Positions 1 through 7,353 of a stretch of DNA of 64,000 nt are shown here, piece by piece. Numbering within the stretch: position 1 is the stretch's first letter; the number at the start of each line of letters is the position of its first letter. The translations under genes were made by a program, and so were the position numbers. This stretch comes from Xanthobacteraceae bacterium (GTDB lineage Bacteria; Pseudomonadota; Alphaproteobacteria; Rhizobiales; Xanthobacteraceae), in contig JAIESR010000021.1 of NCBI GenBank assembly GCA_019745775.1, positions 1 to 64,000 on the forward strand. Reading direction: 5' to 3'. A model generated the notes under the pieces. The model saw nothing but the letters and a program-made list of their open reading frames with translations, was not told where the DNA came from and ran no database searches.

Positions 1-73
1 CTTTACGTCAGACGAATGCGCTAACTACCTCGCCCATGCAGGATATGCTTCGTCCTAACTGGGAAATGCTCTA
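1..73 (+). mobile_element. 3' end of an IS630-type insertion sequence, cut by the window edge
   Basis: The first 58 bases encode the last residues of an IS630-type transposase. Thirteen bases later comes GGGAAATGCTC followed by TA at 72-73. IS630 elements duplicate a TA target. The complete element at 16277-17323 ends in the same pattern (GCTC then TA then G), so the boundary here is most simply the right terminus of a second, different element. The left part lies outside the window, so its length and left repeat cannot be checked. Confidence 0.6.
2..58 (+). CDS. IS630-type transposase, C-terminal fragment (partial at window edge)
   Basis: Reading from base 2 gives FTSDECANYLAHAGYASS and then TAA at 56-58. 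This aligns with the C-terminus of the transposase in the complete IS630 element at 16284 (TECDNHFANAGYASVKM), sharing the E-C-x-N and A-G-Y-A-S residues. The peptide is the end of a DDE transposase that would catalyse cut-and-paste transposition at TA sites. Whether the upstream part is intact cannot be seen. The two elements differ in their terminal repeats, so this is not a copy of the internal IS. Confidence 0.6.
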   Translation, partial: FTSDECANYLAHAGYASS

Positions 74-1699
74 GACGTACGCCCCGCGCACGCGGTCTGC
101 CAGCGCCAAAGGATCGGCCGGCGGCGCGTCTGCGCGCCAGGCCACATGGCCGTCGGGCCGCACCAGCACCAGCGCGCGTTCGTAGAGCGCAGTCACCTCC
201 GGATGGTCGATCGTCTCGACAGCGAGCGGCATGGCGCGTTGCGCGAATGCGCGCTCGATACCGGAGATATCGAGCGGCGCCGTGCCCAGCCGCATCAGCA
301 CGAAACCCTTGCCGAACAGGTCGATGGTCGAACGTCCGGGCGCGATGAAGACATGCGGCGCGCGGCTGCCCGGCCGGGCGGTGGGATGATAGTCGCTGAC
401 GGTGTCTTCCGGCGGCGGCGTGCCGTCGTCCCAGACGATAGGCGAGGGATCGTAGCGATAGCCGAGCGCCAGCCCGTCGGTGATCACCTTGCGGGTCTGC
501 GACGGCAGGATCGCATCGGTGAGCCTTTGGCGCACGCGCGCGCCTTCCGGTGTATCGTCGCCGACGGCCGGTCCCGGCTTCTGCTCGCGGTCGTTGGCGT
601 GGCTCGTGTCGGCATGGCCGACATTGCGCCGGCCGACCGGGCGGCGTTCGATCTCGTAGCTATCGAGCAAGGTGGATGACGCCCATCCTTGATGCACGGC
701 GGCGAGCTTCCAGCCGAGATCGATGGCGTCGCCGAGGCCGGTGTTGAGGCCCAGCCCGGCGGCCGGATGGTTGAGGTGCGCGGCGTCGCCGGCGAGGAAG
801 ATGCGCCCGGCGCGGTAGCGCTCCGCCACCACGTTGCGCGCCGCCCAGCGCCGCACCGAGATGATCTCGTGCGGCACCGGCTTGCCGACCACCTCGTTGA
901 ACAGCCGGTCGGCGTCGACTTTGTCCGGCGCGTCGTAGTAGGCCTTGCCGCGCACGCCGAAGCGATAGAGGTCGCGCCCGTTGAGACTGATGAGGTTGCG
1001 CCACAGCCCGTCCGGCTCGACGAAATTGATCAGCGCCGCCTTGCCCATCTTGTGGTGCGTCCACAATTCCGGCGCGGACACGAAGATGCTGAGGAAATAG
1101 CCGAGATAGTCCGAGCCGTTCATGCCGATGTCGAGCGCACGGCGGATCGGCGAATGCCCGCCGCTGCAATCGACGAGGTAGCGCGCGGCAATGGTCAGGT
1201 GCTCGTCTTTCGCGAGGTCATGCACGGTCGCAAGCACGTGGTCGGCCCGCTCGATCGCGGTCTCGAACCGGCAGCGGTAGCGAATCTCGACGCTGTCGAA
1301 GCTGGCGGCCAGCGCGCGCAGGATCGGGTCCGACCAGATCTGGTTGCAGCGCTGCGCCCGCTCGGGACTGCCCGCCGAGGACCCCCGGCCACCATGATGC
1401 GGGCGTTCAATGCGTGCGATCTCGAAGCCGTTGAGCGTCGTGCAATACAGCGCGGTATGGGGGAAGTCGTCGGGTGCCCCGGCGTCGCGGATCGCGTCGG
1501 CGACACCGAAGCGCCGCATGAACTCCATCGAGCGTGCATTGAGCACCGACGCGCGCGGATGATCGGGCGGCCCTTCGGCCTGCTCGACCACGAGGCAGGG
1601 CACGCCCCGGCCGCCGAGGTCGGCGGCGAGCGCGAGCCCGACCGGGCCCGCGCCGACGATCAGGATCGGCGTTTCAAGCGTCGCCGAAACTTTGGTCAT
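71..1699 (-). CDS. FAD-dependent aromatic ring monooxygenase (PheA/TfdB/MhpA family)
   Basis: Class A flavoprotein hydroxylase of 542 aa, the usual length for the family. It would insert one oxygen atom into a phenolic ring using NAD(P)H and O2. Visible marks are the FAD-binding GAGPVG at residues 16-21, a DG-type motif near residue 180 (CSGGHSPIRR), the second FAD motif with Gly-Asp at 304-305 (FLAGDAAH), and a C-terminal thioredoxin-like domain. The ATG at 1697-1699 opens directly into the Rossmann fold. It is last in a minus-strand set with the receptor, aldolase and dioxygenase genes up to 4821, which suggests it prepares the substrate for ring cleavage. Its stop codon is made at the junction with the IS end at 72-73, so a few terminal residues may have been replaced. 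The substrate is unknown. Confidence 0.85.
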   Translation of the reverse strand: MTKVSATLETPILIVGAGPVGLALAADLGGRGVPCLVVEQAEGPPDHPRASVLNARSMEFMRRFGVADAIRDAGAPDDFPHTALYCTTLNGFEIARIERPHHGGRGSSAGSPERAQRCNQIWSDPILRALAASFDSVEIRYRCRFETAIERADHVLATVHDLAKDEHLTIAARYLVDCSGGHSPIRRALDIGMNGSDYLGYFLSIFVSAPELWTHHKMGKAALINFVEPDGLWRNLISLNGRDLYRFGVRGKAYYDAPDKVDADRLFNEVVGKPVPHEIISVRRWAARNVVAERYRAGRIFLAGDAAHLNHPAAGLGLNTGLGDAIDLGWKLAAVHQGWASSTLLDSYEIERRPVGRRNVGHADTSHANDREQKPGPAVGDDTPEGARVRQRLTDAILPSQTRKVITDGLALGYRYDPSPIVWDDGTPPPEDTVSDYHPTARPGSRAPHVFIAPGRSTIDLFGKGFVLMRLGTAPLDISGIERAFAQRAMPLAVETIDHPEVTALYERALVLVRPDGHVAWRADAPPADPLALADRVRGAYV

Positions 1700-1734
1700 G
1701 TGAATCCGTGTCTATGCGGCGCGCTCGGTGTGCC

Positions 1735-1757
1735 CCCTCTCCCCAACGGGGAGAGGG
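1735..1757. repeat. Short palindromic repeat (CCCTCTCCCC family)
   Basis: A perfect 10-bp inverted repeat, CCCTCTCCCC at 1735-1744 and GGGGAGAGGG at 1748-1757 with loop AAC, lies between two minus-strand genes. The same stem forms both arms of the larger repeats at 39393, 43781 and 44601. It may act as a transcript stabiliser or terminator between the receptor and the monooxygenase genes. Confidence 0.7.
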
Positions 1758-1804
1758 AGCCGACCGAGTTTGCCGCTCGATCTGCTTATTACCTGACGAG
1801 CGTA

Positions 1805-2818
1805 CTACTTCGGCTCGAGGATCGCCTTCGCCTTGGCGATGAGCTCGGCCGGGACGTTGATGGTGTCGTTGACGATTTTGGCGGCGCGCTCGCCGCCGAA
1901 CGGGTTCATTTCGAGATTGAGCTGGCGTGCTTCCTTCAGGAACGCTTCGTCCTTCATGGTCGCCTCGAAGGCGCGCCGCAGCGCCGCGGCGCGCTCCGCC
2001 GGCACGTCGGGCGCGGTGAAAAACGGCCGCCCGAGCGCGGGTGGCAGCGACAGGAGCGACAGGATCTGGCGCTGCTCGTCGGTCTTTGCGAGCTCGTGCA
2101 TCAGCGGCACCTGCGGGAACGCCTTGTCGCGCTCGTCGCCGATCTGGTTGAGCACGACCACGCGGTTGCCTTCGATCCAGGTCGGGCGCTCCTGCAGGAT
2201 CCCGGCGAGGCTCGCGCCGGCGCGGGCTGAGACCTCGCCGCGCTCCATCGCGAGATCGAGCTCGGCGGTGCTCTTGTAGCCCATCACGATCTTGAACCTG
2301 GTGCCGAGCACGATGTTCATCGCGTTCGGATAAATGAAAGTGCCGGAGCCGGTGCCGGTGGCGCCGATCACGAGCTCGCGCTTCATCACGTCGTCCATGG
2401 TCTTGAAGCCGGACGTGTGCCACGCCACCGTCATCAGGTTCGAGGTGCCGGTCGACCCCAGCCAGAAGAACCGCCGCGCGTCGTAGCGCACGCCCTGACC
2501 GCTCAGCACCTGGTGCAGCGGCACGCTGTTGTTGACGGTGGCGATGACGGTGCCGTCCTTCTCGGCCTGCTGGTACATGAAGTTCGTCGCCAGCACGTGC
2601 CCGCCGCCCGGCATGTTGCGCACGATCATGCCCGGCCGGCCGGGGATGTAGCGGCCCATGTGCTTCGCGAGCGCGCGGGCGGTGAGATCGAACGGCCCGC
2701 CTACGCCGGTCGAGGTCACGATGGTGATCGTCTTGCCCTTGTAGAAATCCTCGACCGCATCGGCGCGGGCGGCGCAGACACCGAGGGTCAAGAGAGCGGC
2801 AAGGACAGGTTTCATCAT
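1805..2818 (-). CDS. TctC/Bug-like periplasmic solute receptor
   Basis: Predicted 337-aa secreted binding protein, distantly related to the tripartite tricarboxylate transporter receptors. A hydrophobic leader (about residues 1-20, ending ARADA) precedes a VTSTGVGGPFDLTARALAKHM segment, which matches the ligand-loop region of Bug proteins. NMPGGGH near residue 68 corresponds to the usual NxxGAGG motif. Two ATG codons are adjacent (2816-2818 and 2813-2815). No tctA or tctB lies nearby, so it must share a permease or act in sensing. Its place among hydroxylase, aldolase and dioxygenase genes suggests it binds an aromatic acid or related carboxylate. That ligand is an inference. Confidence 0.75.
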   Translation of the reverse strand: MMKPVLAALLTLGVCAARADAVEDFYKGKTITIVTSTGVGGPFDLTARALAKHMGRYIPGRPGMIVRNMPGGGHVLATNFMYQQAEKDGTVIATVNNSVPLHQVLSGQGVRYDARRFFWLGSTGTSNLMTVAWHTSGFKTMDDVMKRELVIGATGTGSGTFIYPNAMNIVLGTRFKIVMGYKSTAELDLAMERGEVSARAGASLAGILQERPTWIEGNRVVVLNQIGDERDKAFPQVPLMHELAKTDEQRQILSLLSLPPALGRPFFTAPDVPAERAAALRRAFEATMKDEAFLKEARQLNLEMNPFGGERAAKIVNDTINVPAELIAKAKAILEPK

Positions 2819-2837
2819 GGCGAGCCCGGCTCTCTCC

Positions 2838-2910
2838 CGCTCGTCCCCGCGAATGCGGGGACCCAGTCAGATCGCTCCTGGATGCCCGCTTTCCCGGGGC
2901 ATGAGCGGAG
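2838..2910. repeat. Mosaic palindromic intergenic repeat (GTCCCCGC family)
   Basis: GTCCCCGC at 2843-2850 and GCGGGGAC at 2855-2862 form an 8-bp stem, followed by a second GC-rich foldback around ATGCCCGC...GGGGCAT. A related stem (GTCCCCGC/GCGGGGAC) occurs at 17411-17430. This is a dispersed intergenic repeat of the kind common in Bradyrhizobium relatives. It sits between the receptor and aldolase genes and contains no gene. Confidence 0.6.
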
Positions 2911-2980
2911 GTGAGAGCCAATCCGATATCACAGGCGGATGTGCCGGGGGACGAGGGCCTTTGGTCGCGGCCTTGCCCCG

Positions 2981-3736
2981 CTACCTGGCCTTGCTGAACT
3001 GATGCTTCCACAGCGACCACGAGCGCGGCACGTTGCGGCCGCGGCTCGACTTGTCGGATTCCTCCTCGTTGAGGAACTCGACCTCGCCAGTGTCCGACAA
3101 CAAATGCGCCTGCATCTGGATCGAGGCGTTCTCCATTGAATAGACCGACCGGAACACCGACTCCTGGATCGAGTTTCCAATCATCGTTGCGCCGTGACCG
3201 CGCATCAGCACCACGTTCTTGTCGCCCAGCGACTCGGCGAGCGCCTTGCCGAGCTCTGCGGTGCGGATCAGCATGTCGGTGTTGCCGCCGGCCTTGCGGA
3301 TTTCGAAGATCGGCACGCCGCAGCCGAGGAAGCCGCACATGTGGAACATCGGCCGCAGCCGGGCGCCCTTGGCCGCACCGAACGGAATGAGCGAGTAGGC
3401 GTGGTTGTGCACGACCGACATCACGTCGGGGCGCAGCTTGTAGATCTCGCTGTGGATGAAGCGCTCGGAATATTGCGGCTTGTCCGAATGCGTCAGCGGC
3501 GTCGAATCCATGTCGAACAGGACGATGTCTTTCGCCGTCACCATGCCGGGCGGCAGATGACGCGCCATCAGGAAGTAGTTCGGGTCCTTGGGATGTCGCA
3601 CGCTGATATGGCCGAACGCGTCGACCACCTTGAGGCCGAACAGGATCTTATTGGCGAGCACAAGATCGGCGAGCAATTCCCTGGGCGGCGTGAGTTGCCT
3701 GGCCGCCTTCCTGGCGGCTTTGTTGTCGGCCTTCAT
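2981..3736 (-). CDS. Class II aldolase/adducin-family protein, possibly a decarboxylase or aldolase of aromatic catabolism
   Basis: 251-aa cytoplasmic metalloenzyme. Family members cleave or decarboxylate hydroxy-acids with a zinc or other divalent metal held by three histidines. Counted from the ATG at 3736, the acidic residue is E97 (HSEIY) and likely metal ligands are H110 and H112 (VVHNHA) and H181 (MRGHGA). The preferred start at 3736 has AAGGA about nine bases upstream; a TTG at 3739 is the alternative. It lies 32 bp downstream of the dioxygenase gene in the same direction. The family includes 3,4-dihydroxyphthalate decarboxylase and pyruvate-forming aldolases, either of which would suit this setting. 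The exact reaction cannot be read from sequence. Confidence 0.8.
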   Translation of the reverse strand: MKADNKAARKAARQLTPPRELLADLVLANKILFGLKVVDAFGHISVRHPKDPNYFLMARHLPPGMVTAKDIVLFDMDSTPLTHSDKPQYSERFIHSEIYKLRPDVMSVVHNHAYSLIPFGAAKGARLRPMFHMCGFLGCGVPIFEIRKAGGNTDMLIRTAELGKALAESLGDKNVVLMRGHGATMIGNSIQESVFRSVYSMENASIQMQAHLLSDTGEVEFLNEEESDKSSRGRNVPRSWSLWKHQFSKAR

Positions 3737-3768
3737 CAAGCAGGTCCTTCTTGAGGGTGAGGTGAGAA

Positions 3769-4821
3769 CTATTTGCGCAGCCGCTGGATCTGCATCTGCG
3801 CGAGGAACGGCACCAGCGGATGCGCGCCCATCTTCACGATGGCCGGCATGTCGAGCTTGATCAGCGCCTCGCGCTGATCCGGCGGCAGCTTGAACTGGTC
3901 GGCGAAAGCGGGCGCGTCCGCGACATATTGCGTGCGCTTCTCGGCGTCGTGCGCCAGCGCATGCAGCGCGGCTGTCAGCTCGACCAGCTCAGGCTTGATC
4001 GACGGGTAGTGCGCCGCATGCTCGCCGACCTTGGCGTCGATCCAGCCGAGCGAGGCGTAGTCGTGGTGCCAGCTCGGGTCCATCGACACCACGTCGGGCT
4101 TGCGCTCGCCGAGCGCGCCCGCGGCACAGGCCCAGCAGCGCAGCTCGATGTTGCCGGTCTCGTCGAGCTCGGCCTCGTCGAAGCCGATCAGCGATTTGAG
4201 ATTTCCGGCGGCGAGCTTGTCGAGCAGGCTCCTGTCCCAGTTCAACTCGGGATTGGAGTAGCGGTCGGTGCCGGGGAAGTGCGACATGCCGCCGCTCGCG
4301 AGGATGACGGTGCGCAGCCCCATCTGCGTGACCGTGCGCGCCACCGCCTGGCCGAACTGGTAGCAGCGCTCCATCGTGGGCTGCGGCGGCAGGTAGGCGT
4401 TCACGTAGATCGGCAGCACCGGATCGGTGTGGCCGATGTGCGTGAGCGGGATGCCGATGGCGTAGTCGATCTTGGCGGTCGAGGAGAAGGCCGGATCGAA
4501 ATTCTGCCGGTAGAGCTGACGCACCAGCTCGAAGGCAATCTCGCTCGGGACCTGCCAGTGGAATTTGCGGCCGGCGAATTCGCCCGTCGCCTCGCCGCCG
4601 ACATGGATGGTGAAGGGCGGGCAGGTGGTGTGGAAAAACTGCTCGACGTGGTCGTTGGAGAAGATGATCCAGAGGTCGGGCTTGAGCGCCCGCAGCCGCT
4701 GACCGATATCGGCCGCGACCTCGCGCACCTTCGCCACCACGGCCTTGTCCTCGGTGTCCGGGAGGGTGAAGAACTGGGGCGCATGCGGCAGCATTGCGCC
4801 GCCGATCACGGTCGATTGCAT
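3769..4821 (-). CDS. Class III extradiol ring-cleavage dioxygenase, LigB-LigA fusion
   Basis: 350-aa ferrous-iron enzyme that opens catechol-type rings beside the diol. The LigB-like catalytic part occupies about residues 1-280. Candidate iron ligands are H13 (PHAP), H58 (SNDH) and E226 (NIELRCW), and H181 in GGMSHFPG fits the catalytic histidine. The last 65 or so residues (FADQFKLPPDQ... MGAHPLVPFL) resemble the small LigA subunit, so both protocatechuate 4,5-dioxygenase subunits appear fused, as in gallate dioxygenases. It is the promoter-proximal gene of the minus-strand set, back to back with the decarboxylase-like gene at 5004. Likely substrates are protocatechuate-like or gallate-like acids. 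Confidence 0.85.
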   Translation of the reverse strand: MQSTVIGGAMLPHAPQFFTLPDTEDKAVVAKVREVAADIGQRLRALKPDLWIIFSNDHVEQFFHTTCPPFTIHVGGEATGEFAGRKFHWQVPSEIAFELVRQLYRQNFDPAFSSTAKIDYAIGIPLTHIGHTDPVLPIYVNAYLPPQPTMERCYQFGQAVARTVTQMGLRTVILASGGMSHFPGTDRYSNPELNWDRSLLDKLAAGNLKSLIGFDEAELDETGNIELRCWACAAGALGERKPDVVSMDPSWHHDYASLGWIDAKVGEHAAHYPSIKPELVELTAALHALAHDAEKRTQYVADAPAFADQFKLPPDQREALIKLDMPAIVKMGAHPLVPFLAQMQIQRLRK

Positions 4822-5003
4822 GGCGGCTCCTTCGGTCGGGCGAAAAGGTACCGCCCAAACCGGGCAGCGACAAGCTGACCCACCATACCGCAGGCATACC
4901 GGGGGCGCGCTTCACACCTGCGACAGAAGTCATTACGCTGCAGGCCCGAATAGCCCCACCCTTCGCTGCCCCGCAGCACGCCAGCAAGAAACCAGGAGCG
5001 TCC
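4822..5003. promoter_or_regulatory. Divergent promoter region of the aromatic cluster
   Basis: This 182-bp gap separates the start of the dioxygenase gene (minus) from the decarboxylase-like gene (plus). Promoters for both directions must lie here, but no -35/-10 pair or operator stands out. The only clear signal is AGGAG at 4994-4998, the ribosome site for the gene starting at 5004. No regulator gene is adjacent. Confidence 0.4.
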
Positions 5004-5996
5004 ATGGCCCAACTGCCGATCACGATCGCCTGCGGCAATTACGATCGCACCAAGGCGATCATCGACGGCCGCGTGCAGGTCGAGGGGTGCGACATCAACT
5101 ACCTGCCGCTCTATCCGGAGGAGATCTTCCACCGGATGTTCAAATTCCAGGAGTTCGACGTCGCCGAGATGTCGTTCTCGAGCTACATCCGCACGGTCGC
5201 GGCCGGCACGTCGGAGTACATCGGCATCCCGGCCTTCGTGTCGCGCCTGTTCCGCCACTCCGGCATCTATGTGCGCGAAGGCGCCGGCATCGCCAAGCCC
5301 GAGGACCTGCGCGGCAAGCGCATCGGCCTGCCCGAATACCAGATCACCGCGGTGGTCTGGATGCGCGGCATGCTGCAGCACGAATACGGTGTGAAGCCAT
5401 CCGAGATCCATTGGCGCAACGGCGGCCAGGAGGAGGCGGGGCGGCATGAGCGCACGCCGCTCAAGCCGATCCCGGGGCTCGACCTCAAGCCGCTCGAGCC
5501 GCACCAGACGCTGGTCAACATGCTGCGCGACGGCGAGCTCGACGCGCTGTTCACCGCGCGCGGGCCGTCGTCGTTCCTGCGCGGCGAACCGCACATCAAG
5601 CGGCTGTTCCCGGACATCCGCGCGACCGAGATGGCCTACTACAAGAAGACCAGGCTGTTCCCGATCATGCATCTCGTCGGCATCAGGAAATCGCTGGTCG
5701 CCGAGCATCCCTGGCTGGCGACGAGCCTCTACAAGGCTTTCCTGGAGGCGAAGCGGCTGGCGATGATCGACCTGCTCGACGTCAACGCCCTGATGGTGAC
5801 GCTGCCGTGGCTTTCGGCCGAGACGCATGCGACGCAGGCCGTCATGGGCAATGACTTCTGGCGTTACGGTGCCGACGAAAGCCGCCACGAGATCGAGGCG
5901 CTCTGCCAATACTTGCACGAGCAGGGGCTGACCGACCGCCGCGTGTCGGTCGAGGAATTGTTCGTGCCGGCGACCATGGACATGTCGAAGGTGTGA
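5004..5996 (+). CDS. 4,5-dihydroxyphthalate decarboxylase-like protein (Pht5 family, periplasmic-binding fold)
   Basis: 330-aa protein of the family annotated as 4,5-dihydroxyphthalate decarboxylase, which shares its fold with ABC substrate-binding proteins. Typical features are the N-terminal ITIACGNYDRTKAI, the FHRMFKFQEFDVAEMS segment near residue 50, and RLFRHSGIYV near residue 88. No signal peptide is present, so a cytoplasmic enzyme is favoured over a receptor. The start is the ATG at 5004, preceded by AGGAG. Known members convert 4,5-dihydroxyphthalate to protocatechuate, which a LigAB-type enzyme such as its divergent neighbour would cleave. The family contains many uncharacterised members, so the substrate is uncertain. 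Confidence 0.75.
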   Translation: MAQLPITIACGNYDRTKAIIDGRVQVEGCDINYLPLYPEEIFHRMFKFQEFDVAEMSFSSYIRTVAAGTSEYIGIPAFVSRLFRHSGIYVREGAGIAKPEDLRGKRIGLPEYQITAVVWMRGMLQHEYGVKPSEIHWRNGGQEEAGRHERTPLKPIPGLDLKPLEPHQTLVNMLRDGELDALFTARGPSSFLRGEPHIKRLFPDIRATEMAYYKKTRLFPIMHLVGIRKSLVAEHPWLATSLYKAFLEAKRLAMIDLLDVNALMVTLPWLSAETHATQAVMGNDFWRYGADESRHEIEALCQYLHEQGLTDRRVSVEELFVPATMDMSKV

Positions 5997-6013
5997 GGGC
6001 GCGGAACGCCCTC
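5995..6013 (+). terminator. Possible hairpin terminator after the decarboxylase-like gene
   Basis: GAGGGCG (5995-6001) pairs perfectly with CGCCCTC (6007-6013) around a 5-base loop, overlapping the stop codon. No T-run follows, so termination would need Rho or the stem may only protect the 3' end. Confidence 0.4.
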
Positions 6014-6118
6014 GCCAAGGGGGTTTCGCCAAAGCCGCGCTTTCAGGCCTTAGGGCATCATTAGCATTGCGGCTGCTACTTTGGGGTGAGCTTGAAGCCC
6101 CATCGAGGCAGACCTGCC

Positions 6119-7345
6119 ATGGCGATTGCGACAGCCCCAGCGACGGGTGCCGGCGATTTTCGTCTCACGCGCCCGCTGGAATTGACCTGCTTCGCGCTGT
6201 GCGTCGCGAACGTGGCATGGCTGGCCGCCTCCTTGCTATCCGGCACCTGGCTCATCGGGCCGGACGGGCTGCCGCTCGCGACCGACTTCGTGAATGTCTG
6301 GGCCGGTGGCCGCCACGCGCTGGAGGGGGCTCCGGCAGCCGCCTACGACGCGGCGCTGCACAAGGCGGCGCAGGTCGCGGCGGTCGGCCGCCCATTCAAC
6401 GGCGAGTACCCCTGGGTCTATCCGCCGACCTTCTTCTTTGCCGCGATGGTGCTTGCGATGCTGCCGATCGTCGCCGCCCAGGTGGTCTGGGTATCGGTGA
6501 CGTTTGCCGCCTATGTCGCGGCGATCCACGGCATCATCCGCGGTCGTGCCGGCATCCTGCTGGCATGCGCCTTTCCCGGTATCGTCGCGAATTTCGTCGT
6601 CGGCCAGAACGGGTTCCTGACTGCGGCACTGGTGGGCGGCATGCTCGTGTTCCTGGAGCGGCGGCCGCTCTTGGCCGGCGTGCTGCTGGGGCTTCTGTCG
6701 TTCAAGCCTCATCTCGGCGTGCTGATCCCGCTTGTGCTCCTGGTCGGCGGCTATTGGCGCGTGATCGCGGCGGCGGCCGTCACCACGGTGCTGCTCGCCG
6801 CCGCTGCGTGGCTCGCCTTCGGTGGTGCTCCCTGGGAGGCCTTCGTCCACGCGCTGTCGACGGCATCGCAGGCGACGCTGTCCGAGGGTCTCGCCGACTG
6901 GGCGCGGCTGCAAAGCATGTTCGGCCTGGTGCGCGTGCTCGGCGGCGGCGAAACGCTGGCGTGGACGCTGCAATTGCTGGTCGCGGGCGGCACCGCGATC
7001 CTGCTTTGCGTGCTGTGGCGCAGCCGCGTGCGGTTCGATCTGAAGGCGGCGGGGCTGGCGACCGGTATCCTGCTCGTGACGCCTTACATCTTCCTCTACG
7101 ATCTGGTCGTGCTCGCGGTCGCGATGGCGTTCCTGCTGCGCGACATCCAGAGCGCCGGCGCCCGGCCGGGCGATATGCTCGGCCTTGCCGGCGCGGCAGC
7201 GCTGATGCTGGTCTTTCCGCTGGTGGTGGCGCCGGTCGGCTTCCTGGCGGCGGTGGTCATCGCCGTGCTGGTCGCGCGGCGCGCCGCCGTGCCAGGCCTG
7301 TCGGAAACCGCGCCGGTCGCGGGCGCGGCAGCGTCGACACGGTAG
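6119..7345 (+). CDS. GT87/DUF2029 family polytopic glycosyltransferase
   Basis: 408-aa integral membrane protein with about ten hydrophobic segments. GT87 proteins are mannosyltransferase-like enzymes that use polyprenyl-phosphate sugars. Family traits are ATDFVNVWAGGRHAL after the first membrane span, YPWVYPPTFF near residue 100, VVGQNGFLTAALVGG and GLLSFKPHLGVLIPL. The chosen ATG at 6119 has GAGG upstream; an in-frame GTG at 6086 would add 11 residues. It shares the same ordered motifs with the gene at 9586, so the two are paralogues. It faces the flavoprotein and gtrA genes, which suggests work on a cell-envelope or exported glycan. Confidence 0.75.
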   Translation: MAIATAPATGAGDFRLTRPLELTCFALCVANVAWLAASLLSGTWLIGPDGLPLATDFVNVWAGGRHALEGAPAAAYDAALHKAAQVAAVGRPFNGEYPWVYPPTFFFAAMVLAMLPIVAAQVVWVSVTFAAYVAAIHGIIRGRAGILLACAFPGIVANFVVGQNGFLTAALVGGMLVFLERRPLLAGVLLGLLSFKPHLGVLIPLVLLVGGYWRVIAAAAVTTVLLAAAAWLAFGGAPWEAFVHALSTASQATLSEGLADWARLQSMFGLVRVLGGGETLAWTLQLLVAGGTAILLCVLWRSRVRFDLKAAGLATGILLVTPYIFLYDLVVLAVAMAFLLRDIQSAGARPGDMLGLAGAAALMLVFPLVVAPVGFLAAVVIAVLVARRAAVPGLSETAPVAGAAASTR

Positions 7346-7353
7346 GCTGACGA

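Noticed and set aside
1674-3338. Long minus-strand frame bridging the receptor and aldolase genes
   Set aside because: It is Arg/Ala-rich and out of frame with both genuine products, and crosses the intergenic repeats.
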